From the NCBI GenBank assembly GCA_964617665.1, contig CAZUAH010000005.1, positions 13,500-77,499 of the forward strand: 64,000 bases of DNA, given 5' to 3'. Positions within the stretch are counted from its first letter, which is position 1. Each line of letters opens with the position of its first letter. A model generated the notes under the pieces. That model searched no databases, was not told the origin of the DNA, and saw nothing but the letters and a program-made list of their open reading frames with translations. The translations under genes were made by a program, and so were the position numbers. The stretch comes from JADHUC01 sp964617665 (GTDB taxonomy: Bacteria > Planctomycetota > Planctomycetia > Pirellulales > Pirellulaceae). This document shows positions 33,718 through 42,723 of the stretch, one piece after another.

Positions 33718-35796
33718 TCAATCCAGTTTCCGGACAGTGTCCGCAACCTCGATAGAAGGAAGAACGGCGAACTGGCTGGCCGCTCGTTCCAGCGAGTAGA
33801 CGCGCTGCGTGAATTCGTATTGTTGTTTGAGTGCGGCTTCGTCGAGAGCCTGCCCCGAGCCATTCACACCGCCCACGATCATCAGTTTACGTGGTGCAAT
33901 CAGCGCCGCAAGATATTGGATGTCGCCAACGTCGCGGACGATGTTCGGGGCCATGATGCCGAGGCGTTGGTCTTCATAGGGCGTGTCGCTGATGTAGCTG
34001 GCTAACGATCCTACGGTAACGACTTGTTGGATTCGTGAATCTAGTGCGGCGGCGCATAACGCGACGACACCGGCGGGGCCAACACCAATCACGGTCAACT
34101 CTTCGGGCAAACCGGCTTTCTTTTCTAGTGCGTTCAATGCGGCGCACAGGTCCATTACCCATTGGCCCAGTAGTGGTCTTCCCAGCCACAGCGACCATTC
34201 GGCCGTGTTGTGATCCGGTGCGCGTCTGATCTTGTCGCGGGCATATGCGTGCTTGCCGGTGGCGCGAAGGCCGAGAGTCACAACCGTTCGCCCCGACTGA
34301 TGCAAGGCCATTGCCAACTCGTTGTCGGCGATCGCTACAGCGCCTTCCAGGCTCAGGACAATCACCGCGCCAGCCCGTTGCGGCGATTTGCCAACACGCT
34401 TAGTCATAGTCAAACAGATGCCAGGCTCTGCTTCGAATTCGATCGTCTGTGTTGGAGACGTGCTGCGGCTGACGGGTGGTTTCGCTTCTAGCTTCGGCTC
34501 TGTTCCGCCGAGGATATCCTGGTCGAGCCGGCGTTTGAGGCGTTCGGCCATCTCCCGCCATTCACCTGCATTGGCTGGCGTGCGAAAGGTCAGGAGCAAC
34601 TTGCGTCCTTCCCTGGCAGCGAACTTCGGAATGGTTATCCAGTCATCCGCTCGTGTTTCGCCAGGAAAACAACGCAGCGTTTCCGGATCTTCTGTCGGGA
34701 TTTCCGGCTCGGGTATCGGCGATCCGTCGCCTTCGCCCTTCAGGTGCCATGTCATCCAACCGTACATCGCCTCACGCATCGGCTGGTTGTAGGCGTGAGG
34801 CGATTCAAAGATGGTGTGGCGGACTTTCTCGGGCATACCGTGAAGTCGATAAACGGGTTCGACGAAGGCAAGCGACTTCTTTGCTTCGCCCACGGAAAAC
34901 TGAAACGCGTCGCGTGTGGCATTGATCACCATGAGTGCTCGCGGCGCGGTCAGGCTGAGCACGCCCCATTCTTCCGTGAATTGAAGCGCGCCGGGAACGA
35001 CTTCGCACATGCAGCAGGCGGCACCCAGATATGCCTGATAGTTTCCCACGGAACACACGGGAACGACTGCATTGAATCGCTCGTCCCAAGCGCCCGCATA
35101 CATCGTCTGATTGCCGCCGCCGCTTGCTCCAGTGACGCCCAGTCGCTCGCCGTCCACCTCCGGCCGCGTGAGCAGATAGTCCACCGCACGCTGGTTCTCG
35201 TAGACCTGCAAACCGCTGAGTGGCCGGCCGATCGGCCAGAGGGTGGCGGCCACCATCTCGCCATGGTATTCCCCCAGTGCTTTGCCGAGTCCTCGTTCGC
35301 CCGCGCCAAAAGCGTCCACCGCCAACACGAAAAACCCGAGCTTGGCCAGCCCGTGGCAACGAGCCGCCACGTTGGGATCTTGCTTCGCTCCGCGCCAGTG
35401 GCCATGTACACACAACACCGCCGGTAGTTTCCCAGCTTTCTCAGGCACGTATGCGTTGGCCGTCATCCAAACGTCAGGCATGGTCTGGAAGATGATCATC
35501 TCGATGCGATAGCCGTCGCGCTCGAGTTCCCCCAGTACTTGCGGATTCAGCGGGCAAGGCTCTTCCGGGAATCCGCCCCAGGCCTTTAACATTCGCGCTC
35601 GAATCGCGCTGCGCTGCTTTTGCCAATCGTCGAGCGATGCGGGCGCCTCGTCGCCAGCACGCAATTCGACTGCGCGGGATTGGACGAAGGCTAGGAAGGA
35701 GTTCTCAGTCTCGGCTGCCGTGGCAGTCTGGATTACCGTCGCGACAATCAGACATGCGATGGATAGGGGAGAAAGGAAGTGACGCAGGTTCATCAT
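33718..35796 (-). CDS. Secreted alpha/beta hydrolase, acetyl-xylan-esterase-like, double-lobed
   Basis: 692 residues; AAGGAG is 8 bases before the first of two ATGs. Signal peptide to about 27. The first lobe (about 60-350) is an alpha/beta hydrolase: LPAVLCVHGHWRGAK, GFFVLAVDAFGAGERG, LTRPEVDGERLGVTGASGGG with nucleophile Ser, and a late FESPHAYNQPM with a His. The second lobe (about 380-690) looks like a degenerate second hydrolase fold (VIVLSLEGAVAI, LTVIGVGPAGVVAL) without the Ser elbow. Such two-lobe esterases deacetylate plant or algal polysaccharides in planctomycetes. Exported. Part of the minus-strand glycan block. Confidence 0.88.
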   Translation of the reverse strand: MMNLRHFLSPLSIACLIVATVIQTATAAETENSFLAFVQSRAVELRAGDEAPASLDDWQKQRSAIRARMLKAWGGFPEEPCPLNPQVLGELERDGYRIEMIIFQTMPDVWMTANAYVPEKAGKLPAVLCVHGHWRGAKQDPNVAARCHGLAKLGFFVLAVDAFGAGERGLGKALGEYHGEMVAATLWPIGRPLSGLQVYENQRAVDYLLTRPEVDGERLGVTGASGGGNQTMYAGAWDERFNAVVPVCSVGNYQAYLGAACCMCEVVPGALQFTEEWGVLSLTAPRALMVINATRDAFQFSVGEAKKSLAFVEPVYRLHGMPEKVRHTIFESPHAYNQPMREAMYGWMTWHLKGEGDGSPIPEPEIPTEDPETLRCFPGETRADDWITIPKFAAREGRKLLLTFRTPANAGEWREMAERLKRRLDQDILGGTEPKLEAKPPVSRSTSPTQTIEFEAEPGICLTMTKRVGKSPQRAGAVIVLSLEGAVAIADNELAMALHQSGRTVVTLGLRATGKHAYARDKIRRAPDHNTAEWSLWLGRPLLGQWVMDLCAALNALEKKAGLPEELTVIGVGPAGVVALCAAALDSRIQQVVTVGSLASYISDTPYEDQRLGIMAPNIVRDVGDIQYLAALIAPRKLMIVGGVNGSGQALDEAALKQQYEFTQRVYSLERAASQFAVLPSIEVADTVRKLD

Positions 35797-35982
35797 TCTG
35801 GTTACTCCTTAACTGCGTGGTTTCATTGTGGTATTTCAACACGTTACAAGAGGGCACGCAACAACATGCGCGAAGATTCGGCAAGAAGACGGCGGACACG
35901 ACCCGCGGATTTGATGTGTGCTGCCCACATCTGTGTCGCCTGGAAGAGTCCAAGGCAACTGCGTAGGCAGCAAGAATGCAGT

Positions 35983-38900
35983 TTACTCGTTCGGAGTGGC
36001 CCAGAGGCGGATTTGGGCGGCGGTCGTGCCTTTGTCGCCTTGGTCGATGGGGATTGCCCAGAGCTTGACGGTTTGACCGACACCGCCAGAGGCGAGTATG
36101 GTGCCGTCGGGCGAACTGGCCAGCGTGTAGGTGGCTTTGTCATGCCCCTGGTACATTGCCACGCGTTTGCCGGAGGCGGCTTCCCAGATTGAAATCTGAC
36201 CGTCCCCCGACGACGTGGCGAATAGATTACCGGTTGGGAGAATCGCAAGAGCGCGAACCCGCGAACCGCAACGGCAGTCTCCTTTCACAGTGCCCTTCTC
36301 GATGTCCAGCAAACGGACTCTGCCGCGGGCATTGGGCACGATGAGCGTCTCGCTGTCCGGTGTGAATGCGATATCGTAGAACCAAGTCGAATCGTCGGTT
36401 ACTGAGTGCAGGAGTTTGCCGCTTTCCAGGTCCCACAGCTTGACTTCGCCTGCTTCGGTTGGCTGTCGATAGTCGCCGGTTGCTGCGGCAAACATCTTTC
36501 CGTCAGGCGACACGGCCAAGTCGTAGACGTTCAGACGCTCGGGCGGGAGCGATAGCGACTCGGTTGTGGTGGCGACGTCCCAGACTCTGATCTGATTGTC
36601 GTGGCCGGATAGCAGAGTCTTTCCGTCCGGCGAAAGAGCCAGTGCACGGATTGTGCCGCCCAGTCGCCCGAACGCCGCAAAGCGTTCGCCCGTCTTGATG
36701 TCCCAGAGGCGGACATCGTGGCCTCCAGTGGCCAGCGTTTCTCCGTCGGAGGAAATAGCACCAGAGAAGATGTTGCTTTCCTGCGCCAAACGGTGAAGCA
36801 GTTTTCCGGTCTTCACGTCGAATACGTCCGTGTGTTTGCCGTAACCAGCGACCACAAGCTTGCTGCCATCGGGCGTAAAGTCCACATACCGCATGCCGCT
36901 ACCTGGACCGGTCAGCGTAGCCAGAGGCGGTTCGGCGACGTCGACCGTTTGGGCCTCGCTCGATCCTGCGTCTTCGGGCCACTGGTGGATTCGAGCGGCA
37001 GTGGACTGATCGTTGCCTCGATACACCGGAGTCGCCCATAGCTTGACGAGACCTTCCTGGCCGCCGGTCGCGACTGCCGTGCCGTCAGGCGAGCATGCCA
37101 ATGAGTACGTCGATTCTTCGTGTCCCTCGCATAGCGCGATACGCTTGCCCGACGCGACATCCCATATCGAAACGTTGCCGGGAGCGCCTGTGGTGACCAG
37201 CCAATTCTTCGATGGTATGAATTCAAAGCAACGGACACGATGGTCGCAATAGATCTCTAACTTCATCTCGCGCCCATTGATGTCCCAAAAGCAGACCTTG
37301 TTTTGGGCATCGGAGAAGACCAGGACGCCACCATCCGGCGTGAATTTGACGTCATAGTATCGAGTCACGTAATCCGGCAGAGTCTGCAGAAGCTCGCAGC
37401 TATCGAGGTCCCACAGTTTCACTTGGCCCGATATTTCTGGCTGCCTGTAGTCGCCGGTCGTACTCGCAAGGGTTTTGCCGTCGGGCGAGATAGCCAGGTC
37501 GGCGATATCCAGTTGCTGCCGAGGCAGCGATTTCAACAGTTGTCTGCTGGCTGCGTCCCAGATCTTGACGGTATTGTCGCCGCCAGATACGAGGATGCTT
37601 CCGTTCTGGGTGAAAGCGAGTGCGCGGATGGGCAGATTGCTGGTGCCGAATACCGCAAGGCTCTCACCCGCCGCCATGTCCCACAGCCGGATCTCTCGAC
37701 TTCCGATAGCCAACGTCTTGCCGTCGGAGCTGACGGCGGCCGAATGGGCACCGCCGAACTGCCGAAGCGTGTACAGCAGCTTGCCGTTTGTCGTGTCATA
37801 CACGCGAGCACGACCGTCCAGACCCGCCGATATCAGCTTGCGGCCCTTGGGTGTGAAGATGACCGCCCGTACTTGGCGCGCGGCGCCGGCCAATGTGGCC
37901 ACCGCCGGATGTGCTCCGTCCCAGCGTCTGATTGTCGTGTCGGCGCTGCCGCTGATCAGTGCATCGGCGTTCGGAGTGAAGGTCAACGACGTCACCACCT
38001 CGGTGTGACCGCGGAGGATGTCGCGTCTCTCTCCGTTTTCGGGATCCCAGAGGATGATTCTGTTGTCGAACCCGCCGCTGGCAAGCGTCCTGCCGCTTGG
38101 CGAGAAGGCCAAACACCAGACGGTGCGCGCGTGGCCGACCAGCGACGATCGCGCCTTGCCGGTAGCGACGTCCCATAGTGTTATCGTACCGGTTTGACCT
38201 GCATCGGCCAGGGTCTTGCCGTCCGGGGAAAAGGCAATGGCGGCGGAAGTTCCTTCGGGTGTCTCGAGCGAGAGCTTCTCTTTCCGCGATTCAACATCCC
38301 ACAGCTTCACACTGCGATCAGCGCTGGCCGAGGCCAACAACTTGCCGTCGGGGGAGAAAGCGACCGTGCGTATCAATTCGGTGTGTCCCTCGATGGTCGC
38401 AATGCACTCGGTCGTCTCCACGTTCCATAGTCGTACGGTCTTGTCACGGCTAGACGACGCCAGCATCTTGCCGTCAGGCAAGAACGCCACCGAGAGTACC
38501 CAGTCCGTATGCCCCGCCAACGTCTTTTGTTCCTTGCCGGTCGCCACGTCCCAGAGCTTCACCGTATCATCGCAACTGGCGGTAGCCAGCGAACGACAGT
38601 CGGGCGAGAAGGCGACGGACGAGACATCGCCTTCGTGGCCGCTCAGCACACGCAAGACTGCGCCCGTCTCCGCGTTGCGGAGTCTGACCGCTGTGGTGCC
38701 CTGGTGCGCGGACGCGATTGTGCGTCCGTCTGGGGAGCATGCGACCGCCAGGACCAGTCCGAACGGATCGGCTTGAGCCTCTTTCGGGCTGAGCACGCCC
38801 GCCTGCTTGCGTTCGGCCACGTCCCACAGACGCACAACTCGATCCACACCACCGGAGGCAATAGTCTTGCCATCCGGCGAGAATTCGGCCGCAAGTGCCC

Positions 38901-39861
38901 CAGATTCGTGACCCTTCATCTCGGCTAACGGATCACCCGAGTTCGCGTCCCACAGTTTTACTCCGCCATCGTATCCGGTGGTCGCCAGGACTTTGCCATC
39001 CGGTGCAAAAGCGACGCCTTGCAGCCCAGCCTCGTGACCCGCCAACGTCATCTTCAACTCGCCAGACTCAATGTCCCATAGTCGAGCGGTCGAGTCAGCA
39101 CTGGCGGTGGCAAGCGTCTTTCCGTCCGGAGAAAAGGCTATTCGGATCACCGCCTCGTCGTGCGCGTCGATAGTCCTCAGTTGTTCGCCAGTCTTAACGT
39201 CCCAGATGCTGATTCGACCAAAACGATCCCCTGAGAATTCTCCGCCACCAGCGGCCACGACGCTGCCGTCTGGAGAGAAACTGGCGTCGTGGAAACGAAA
39301 CCGCTCGCCTTCGAACGAGCGGAGTTCTTTTCCATTGGTTGGGTCCCACAGTTTGACTTCATTTGGTTGTTCCGTCGCAGTGATCAGTGTCTTTCCCTCA
39401 GGCGAAAACGACAGCCTGGCCACGCCGGGGGTGGTGATTTTGACCGTGTCTTGCGATTCGATTTCGATGACCTTCACCACGCGGCCCCATCCCGAATACG
39501 CGAGTCGCTTGTTATCGGGCGATAAGGCCACAGAACTGATTCCGCGCCGTTCGGGGAACTCGGCCAATCGTTTCTTCGTTGCCAAGTCCCACAAACGCAC
39601 ACAGCCTGCGGTTGTCCAGCGACCGTGGCCTGTCAATAGCAGTTTGCCGTCAGGGGAGAAGGCCAATCGGCGGACCTCCAATGCGTCGTACTGCAACAGT
39701 TGCGGCCGGGCTAAGAACTTCGTTGGTTCGTTGTGTGAATAGGTCCGTCCTGCGTCTTGTCCCAACAATGGTGACGACGTCAGACACACAGCCGCAATCG
39801 CCAAGTGGACGAATCGCCTAAAGTGGAATTGACCTGCGTCTGGTCCTGCGAGCATGCTCAT
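35983..39861 (-). CDS. Giant secreted WD40 protein with 28 repeats (four propellers)
   Basis: 1292 residues from the ATG at 39861, which has AAGGAG 7 bases upstream; a GTG at 39867 is too close to it. Signal peptide to about 35. I count 28 WD-type repeat ends (LWDVATGK, LWDIESGE, FWDINGRE and so on), enough for four seven-bladed propellers. The last two propellers (about 655-965 and 980-1280) match each other blade for blade: both contain TGDYRQP...VKLWDL near mid-propeller and VKLWA(T/I)P at the end. No kinase or other domain is fused. Presumably a periplasmic protein-protein scaffold; no partner is evident. 185 bases of plain sequence separate it from the esterase gene. Confidence 0.93.
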   Translation of the reverse strand: MSMLAGPDAGQFHFRRFVHLAIAAVCLTSSPLLGQDAGRTYSHNEPTKFLARPQLLQYDALEVRRLAFSPDGKLLLTGHGRWTTAGCVRLWDLATKKRLAEFPERRGISSVALSPDNKRLAYSGWGRVVKVIEIESQDTVKITTPGVARLSFSPEGKTLITATEQPNEVKLWDPTNGKELRSFEGERFRFHDASFSPDGSVVAAGGGEFSGDRFGRISIWDVKTGEQLRTIDAHDEAVIRIAFSPDGKTLATASADSTARLWDIESGELKMTLAGHEAGLQGVAFAPDGKVLATTGYDGGVKLWDANSGDPLAEMKGHESGALAAEFSPDGKTIASGGVDRVVRLWDVAERKQAGVLSPKEAQADPFGLVLAVACSPDGRTIASAHQGTTAVRLRNAETGAVLRVLSGHEGDVSSVAFSPDCRSLATASCDDTVKLWDVATGKEQKTLAGHTDWVLSVAFLPDGKMLASSSRDKTVRLWNVETTECIATIEGHTELIRTVAFSPDGKLLASASADRSVKLWDVESRKEKLSLETPEGTSAAIAFSPDGKTLADAGQTGTITLWDVATGKARSSLVGHARTVWCLAFSPSGRTLASGGFDNRIILWDPENGERRDILRGHTEVVTSLTFTPNADALISGSADTTIRRWDGAHPAVATLAGAARQVRAVIFTPKGRKLISAGLDGRARVYDTTNGKLLYTLRQFGGAHSAAVSSDGKTLAIGSREIRLWDMAAGESLAVFGTSNLPIRALAFTQNGSILVSGGDNTVKIWDAASRQLLKSLPRQQLDIADLAISPDGKTLASTTGDYRQPEISGQVKLWDLDSCELLQTLPDYVTRYYDVKFTPDGGVLVFSDAQNKVCFWDINGREMKLEIYCDHRVRCFEFIPSKNWLVTTGAPGNVSIWDVASGKRIALCEGHEESTYSLACSPDGTAVATGGQEGLVKLWATPVYRGNDQSTAARIHQWPEDAGSSEAQTVDVAEPPLATLTGPGSGMRYVDFTPDGSKLVVAGYGKHTDVFDVKTGKLLHRLAQESNIFSGAISSDGETLATGGHDVRLWDIKTGERFAAFGRLGGTIRALALSPDGKTLLSGHDNQIRVWDVATTTESLSLPPERLNVYDLAVSPDGKMFAAATGDYRQPTEAGEVKLWDLESGKLLHSVTDDSTWFYDIAFTPDSETLIVPNARGRVRLLDIEKGTVKGDCRCGSRVRALAILPTGNLFATSSGDGQISIWEAASGKRVAMYQGHDKATYTLASSPDGTILASGGVGQTVKLWAIPIDQGDKGTTAAQIRLWATPNE

Positions 39862-39931
39862 CGTCACTCTCCTTATTGCTGACGCGAAGATTCAGCCGAT
39901 CTGCGCCGATGTGTTCTGGAGCACAGTTCTC

Positions 39932-40726
39932 TCAGACCGGGATCGGCCAAAACAATCCGGAGAGAGTACCGCCATCGACATAGAGAACTTGGCCAGTGAC
40001 GAACGAAGCCGCTTCGGACGCCAAGAAAATCGTGCCGCCGACCATGTCTTCGGGTACTCCCATCCGGCGAAGCGGCGTATTCTGTTGCCGCCACTCGTTC
40101 ATTTCCTCAGTCCCTGGCCCTTCCCACAGCGGCTTGGCTAGTTCGGTCATGGTGAATCCGGGCCCGATGGCGTTGACTCGCACCCCGTGCGGCCCCCATT
40201 CCATGGCCAAGCATTTGGTCATCTGGCTCATGGCGGCTTTTGCCATGGCGTATACGGTCACACGGTTCAGCGGCGAACAGCTGTTGATCGAGTCGATGTT
40301 GATCTGGGAGCCGCGGCCGGCGCGAATCATATGTCGGCCGGCGGCCAGCGAAAGAAAAAATGCCCCACGGATGTTGATGTTGGTGATGTGGTCGTACACA
40401 TCTTCCGTATACTCTTCGACTTTCATCCGCTTGTTCACACCGGCGCAGTTGACCAGCGTGTCAATCTTGCCGAACTCGTCGACCACCTCGTCCACCATTT
40501 GTTGGCCAGCTTGGGTATCGGCCACGTCGCAGACCTTTGCCCGAACAGTCCCGCCCGGTGGGCAGATCTCTTTAGCACATTGTTCGACCGTCTCGGCCAC
40601 TCGGCCGGATATGACGACTTTGGCACCACGTTCGGCGAACGCTTTGGCAATCGCTTCGCCAATTCCGCGGCTTGCGCCGGAGATCAAGACCACTTGGTCC
40701 TGGACTGAAAAAAGATCATCTGTCAT
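39932..40726 (-). CDS. Short-chain dehydrogenase/reductase (SDR)
   Basis: 264 residues; GAGGG before the ATG. Classical SDR. The NAD(P) loop is S16-G-A-S-R-G-I-G23, the structural NCAG motif is at 93-96, and the catalytic Ser lies in QINIDSINS near 146-149. Tyr159 and Lys163 sit in VYAMAKAAM, and GPHGVRVNAIGPGF follows. A C-terminal VTGQVLYVDGG completes the family pattern. Cytoplasmic sugar, polyol or sugar-acid oxidoreductase by similarity to gluconate 5-dehydrogenase-like members. Last gene (most upstream) of the long minus-strand block. Confidence 0.95.
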   Translation of the reverse strand: MTDDLFSVQDQVVLISGASRGIGEAIAKAFAERGAKVVISGRVAETVEQCAKEICPPGGTVRAKVCDVADTQAGQQMVDEVVDEFGKIDTLVNCAGVNKRMKVEEYTEDVYDHITNINIRGAFFLSLAAGRHMIRAGRGSQINIDSINSCSPLNRVTVYAMAKAAMSQMTKCLAMEWGPHGVRVNAIGPGFTMTELAKPLWEGPGTEEMNEWRQQNTPLRRMGVPEDMVGGTIFLASEAASFVTGQVLYVDGGTLSGLFWPIPV

Positions 40727-40784
40727 GGTGTCCCTCTCTCGCTTGGGCTTGTAATCGTAAGATTATGGTTGGTACGATGTGCCT

Positions 40785-40828
40785 GTCATCCGAGCCGCTT
40801 GGATGACTCCGGCCTTCTCGGGGGCCGG
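40785..40828. repeat. Two adjacent hairpins between divergent SDR and PII-like genes
   Basis: GTCATCC (40785-40791) pairs with GGATGAC (40801-40807) around 9 bases. Then CCGGCC (40809-40814) pairs with GGCCGG (40823-40828) around 8 bases. No T tract follows, and both neighbouring genes start, rather than end, here. The twin-hairpin layout resembles the other intergenic elements but lacks GTAG ends. Confidence 0.45.
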
Positions 40829-40872
40829 CCTATTTGCCAATGTCCTATTTGTAGCTGATTCCATACCATCCC

Positions 40873-41253
40873 GTGAAGCAAGTCATTGCGATTGTTAAGC
40901 CGTTTCTCGCAGAAAAAGTGCTCGAAGGCCTGAAGCGAGCCCCGCTCGAGGCGTTGAACGTGCGCGAAGTCAAGGGATGGGGACGTCAGAAGAGCTATCT
41001 GGACGAATACGGCGAAACTGAATTCTCAGTGGCCTTTCTGCCCAAGGTAGAGATCACCATGTGGGTGGACGATGCTCGCGTGGACGAGATCATTCGCAAG
41101 ATTGTCGACGTTGCTCGCACCGGGAGAATGGGTGACGGAAAGATCTTCGTCGTGCCCGGCGATTCGTACGAGAAGGCCATTGATATCGCGTCGGCGGAAG
41201 AGAGTACGGTAGGACCTAAGAAGGCATCGCGGAAGAAGAAATCCCGTAGATAG
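40873..41253 (+). CDS. Divergent PII-like signalling protein
   Basis: 126 residues from a GTG; no clear ribosome site. It aligns without gaps to GlnB over residues 1-95: VIAIVKPFLAEKVLEGL, EVKGWGRQKSYLDEYGETEF and TGRMGDGKIFVV. Tyr46 is kept but Tyr51, the uridylylation site, is Phe. The B-loop GDGK90 is present, but the C-terminal Arg101 and Arg103 that hold ATP are replaced by Lys and Ile. After residue 110 comes a Lys/Arg-rich tail (KKASRKKKSRR). So the ATP/2-oxoglutarate switch is probably altered. PII proteins sense nitrogen/carbon state and bind transporters or enzymes; no amtB or glnA is nearby. The gene converges with the following one (30-base gap). Confidence 0.8.
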   Translation: MKQVIAIVKPFLAEKVLEGLKRAPLEALNVREVKGWGRQKSYLDEYGETEFSVAFLPKVEITMWVDDARVDEIIRKIVDVARTGRMGDGKIFVVPGDSYEKAIDIASAEESTVGPKKASRKKKSRR

Positions 41254-41282
41254 CCGTTCGGTCCGGATGAACGCACAGCCTT

Positions 41283-42332
41283 TTACCGCAACCGTGTCGC
41301 TTCGCCGCCTCGGCTAATGAGAACGGGCTCGTCGAGTCCGAAATCAGCGCGCAGTTGGCTGATCTGGTGTCGGCGTTCGATCTCGCCAGCCAACGGATCG
41401 AATGCGAGGTTCTTTCCGGAAAGCGCTGCCAGATGTGCGGCGGCAACAATTCGCTCTCGTTCCTTCTTGTGATTCACAAGCACGAGCCAAGCGCCAATGT
41501 CTCCGGCCAGCCACGTGGCTACGCGTGCAGGCGTGTCCCTTTGATTGATTTTCAACGACTTCCTGATGCGCCGAATCCGTGTTCGCTGTTCGACATTCAA
41601 GGTGCGTTCGTTTAGACCATCCAAATAGGCGAATGCTGATTGGCCCATCTCACACAATTGTCGATCAGCGGCTTGGCGGCGCCGGAATTCGGGGTGGCTC
41701 AGTTGGGTCACCAACTGTTCCATCCGTTCGGTATCCGGTAGCTGCCTGTCTTTCGCCACATCAAGCAACGCGGCTTCAACTCGCCGCGCCGTCCACACCA
41801 ATCGCCAATCTGGTCGAAGCGATTCGAGAACTGGGGCCAAGAATTCTCCAAACGCCTCCGAATCTGCAAGGGTCAAGTGCCAGAAGCTGTCGCCGACAAT
41901 TTGATACGAACGCTCTTGGCAGTCGATCGCAAGCGTAATACTGCCAGACTCCGGTTGTCGGTAGCGTATCGTCGCGAGCCGCGATCCAGGGCGCGGGATG
42001 CGTTCAATCGTCACCTTTCTGGATCGTTCGACATCGACAAAGATGCGCTGCTGGTCGTCTTCGTATTCATAGTGTAGCCAGGCGACATCCGGGCTCTTTG
42101 CCGAGAAGGAAAGCGTCTCTCTGACACCAGTGCTCGGATCACCAGAGGTCATCGTGGATCTGCGACCAAGACGCGTGTCGGTGAGAGTCACGCGACCTGA
42201 GATGATCTCCAAGCGGCCCCAATGGCAACGAGCGACCAGATTGCCCGGATTGGGTTGGCCCTGCCCAAGTGAATTGGACGGTGCACCTGCACAAACCGCA
42301 ATCGCGATACTCCAAGCGGTCCTTCGCCACAT
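41283..42332 (-). CDS. Secreted hypothetical protein with HEAT-like C-terminal region
   Basis: 349 residues from the ATG at 42332, which has GAAAGGA 9 bases upstream and begins a signal peptide (MWRRTAWSIAIAVCAGA...SLGQ). The frame is open up to 42491, but that extension is encoded by the repeat at 42409-42495 (MTPSGAFQHDS...) and is almost surely not protein. The mature part has a beta-rich first half (about 30-150) and then a HEAT-like motif, LVTQLSHPEFRRRQAADRQL at about 205-225, common in planctomycete proteins. No catalytic motif was recognised. Function unknown. Confidence 0.75.
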   Translation of the reverse strand: MWRRTAWSIAIAVCAGAPSNSLGQGQPNPGNLVARCHWGRLEIISGRVTLTDTRLGRRSTMTSGDPSTGVRETLSFSAKSPDVAWLHYEYEDDQQRIFVDVERSRKVTIERIPRPGSRLATIRYRQPESGSITLAIDCQERSYQIVGDSFWHLTLADSEAFGEFLAPVLESLRPDWRLVWTARRVEAALLDVAKDRQLPDTERMEQLVTQLSHPEFRRRQAADRQLCEMGQSAFAYLDGLNERTLNVEQRTRIRRIRKSLKINQRDTPARVATWLAGDIGAWLVLVNHKKERERIVAAAHLAALSGKNLAFDPLAGEIERRHQISQLRADFGLDEPVLISRGGEATRLR

Positions 42333-42408
42333 TGGACCACGTCCTTTCAGCCCATCGAGAACGCCGACTGGGCGGCTGGTTCGACGACTTTCGGCTTCTT
42401 TTGCCTCT

Positions 42409-42495
42409 GTAGGAAACGGCCTCTGTGCCGTTCCGTGAAGTCGTATCGTGGCTGGTGTGGAATCGTGCTGGAACGCCCCAGAGGGCGTCACCTAC
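42409..42495. repeat. REPIN-like element: GTAG-hairpin / hairpin-CTAC, third family
   Basis: The left arm 42409-42434 is GTAG followed by AACGGC/GCCGTT around CTCTGT. The right arm 42470-42495 is ACGCCC/GGGCGT around CAGA, ending CCTAC. In mirror orientation the 26-base arms agree at about 20 positions. Spacer of 35 bases. It lies in the 391-base gap between the divergent hypothetical and MMPL genes (42333-42723); nothing else is recognised there. Confidence 0.75.
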
Positions 42496-42723
42496 AGACG
42501 TGCATGTGATTGCTTCGGCAATACAAGATTCGATCTGAAGGGAAACCAGCGGTGAATACGCAAGATGGCGTCCCGTGTCAATGCGAGTTGTTCGCGTGCT
42601 CGATCAAGCATTCGGACGCTAGCACGGCCTGTGGAATCCCCCAATTTCACCCCACACCTTTTCATTTCGCGGCTGGTTTCGGATATTGAGTGCATCCTCG
42701 ACATTGCGACTGGAAAAAACTGG

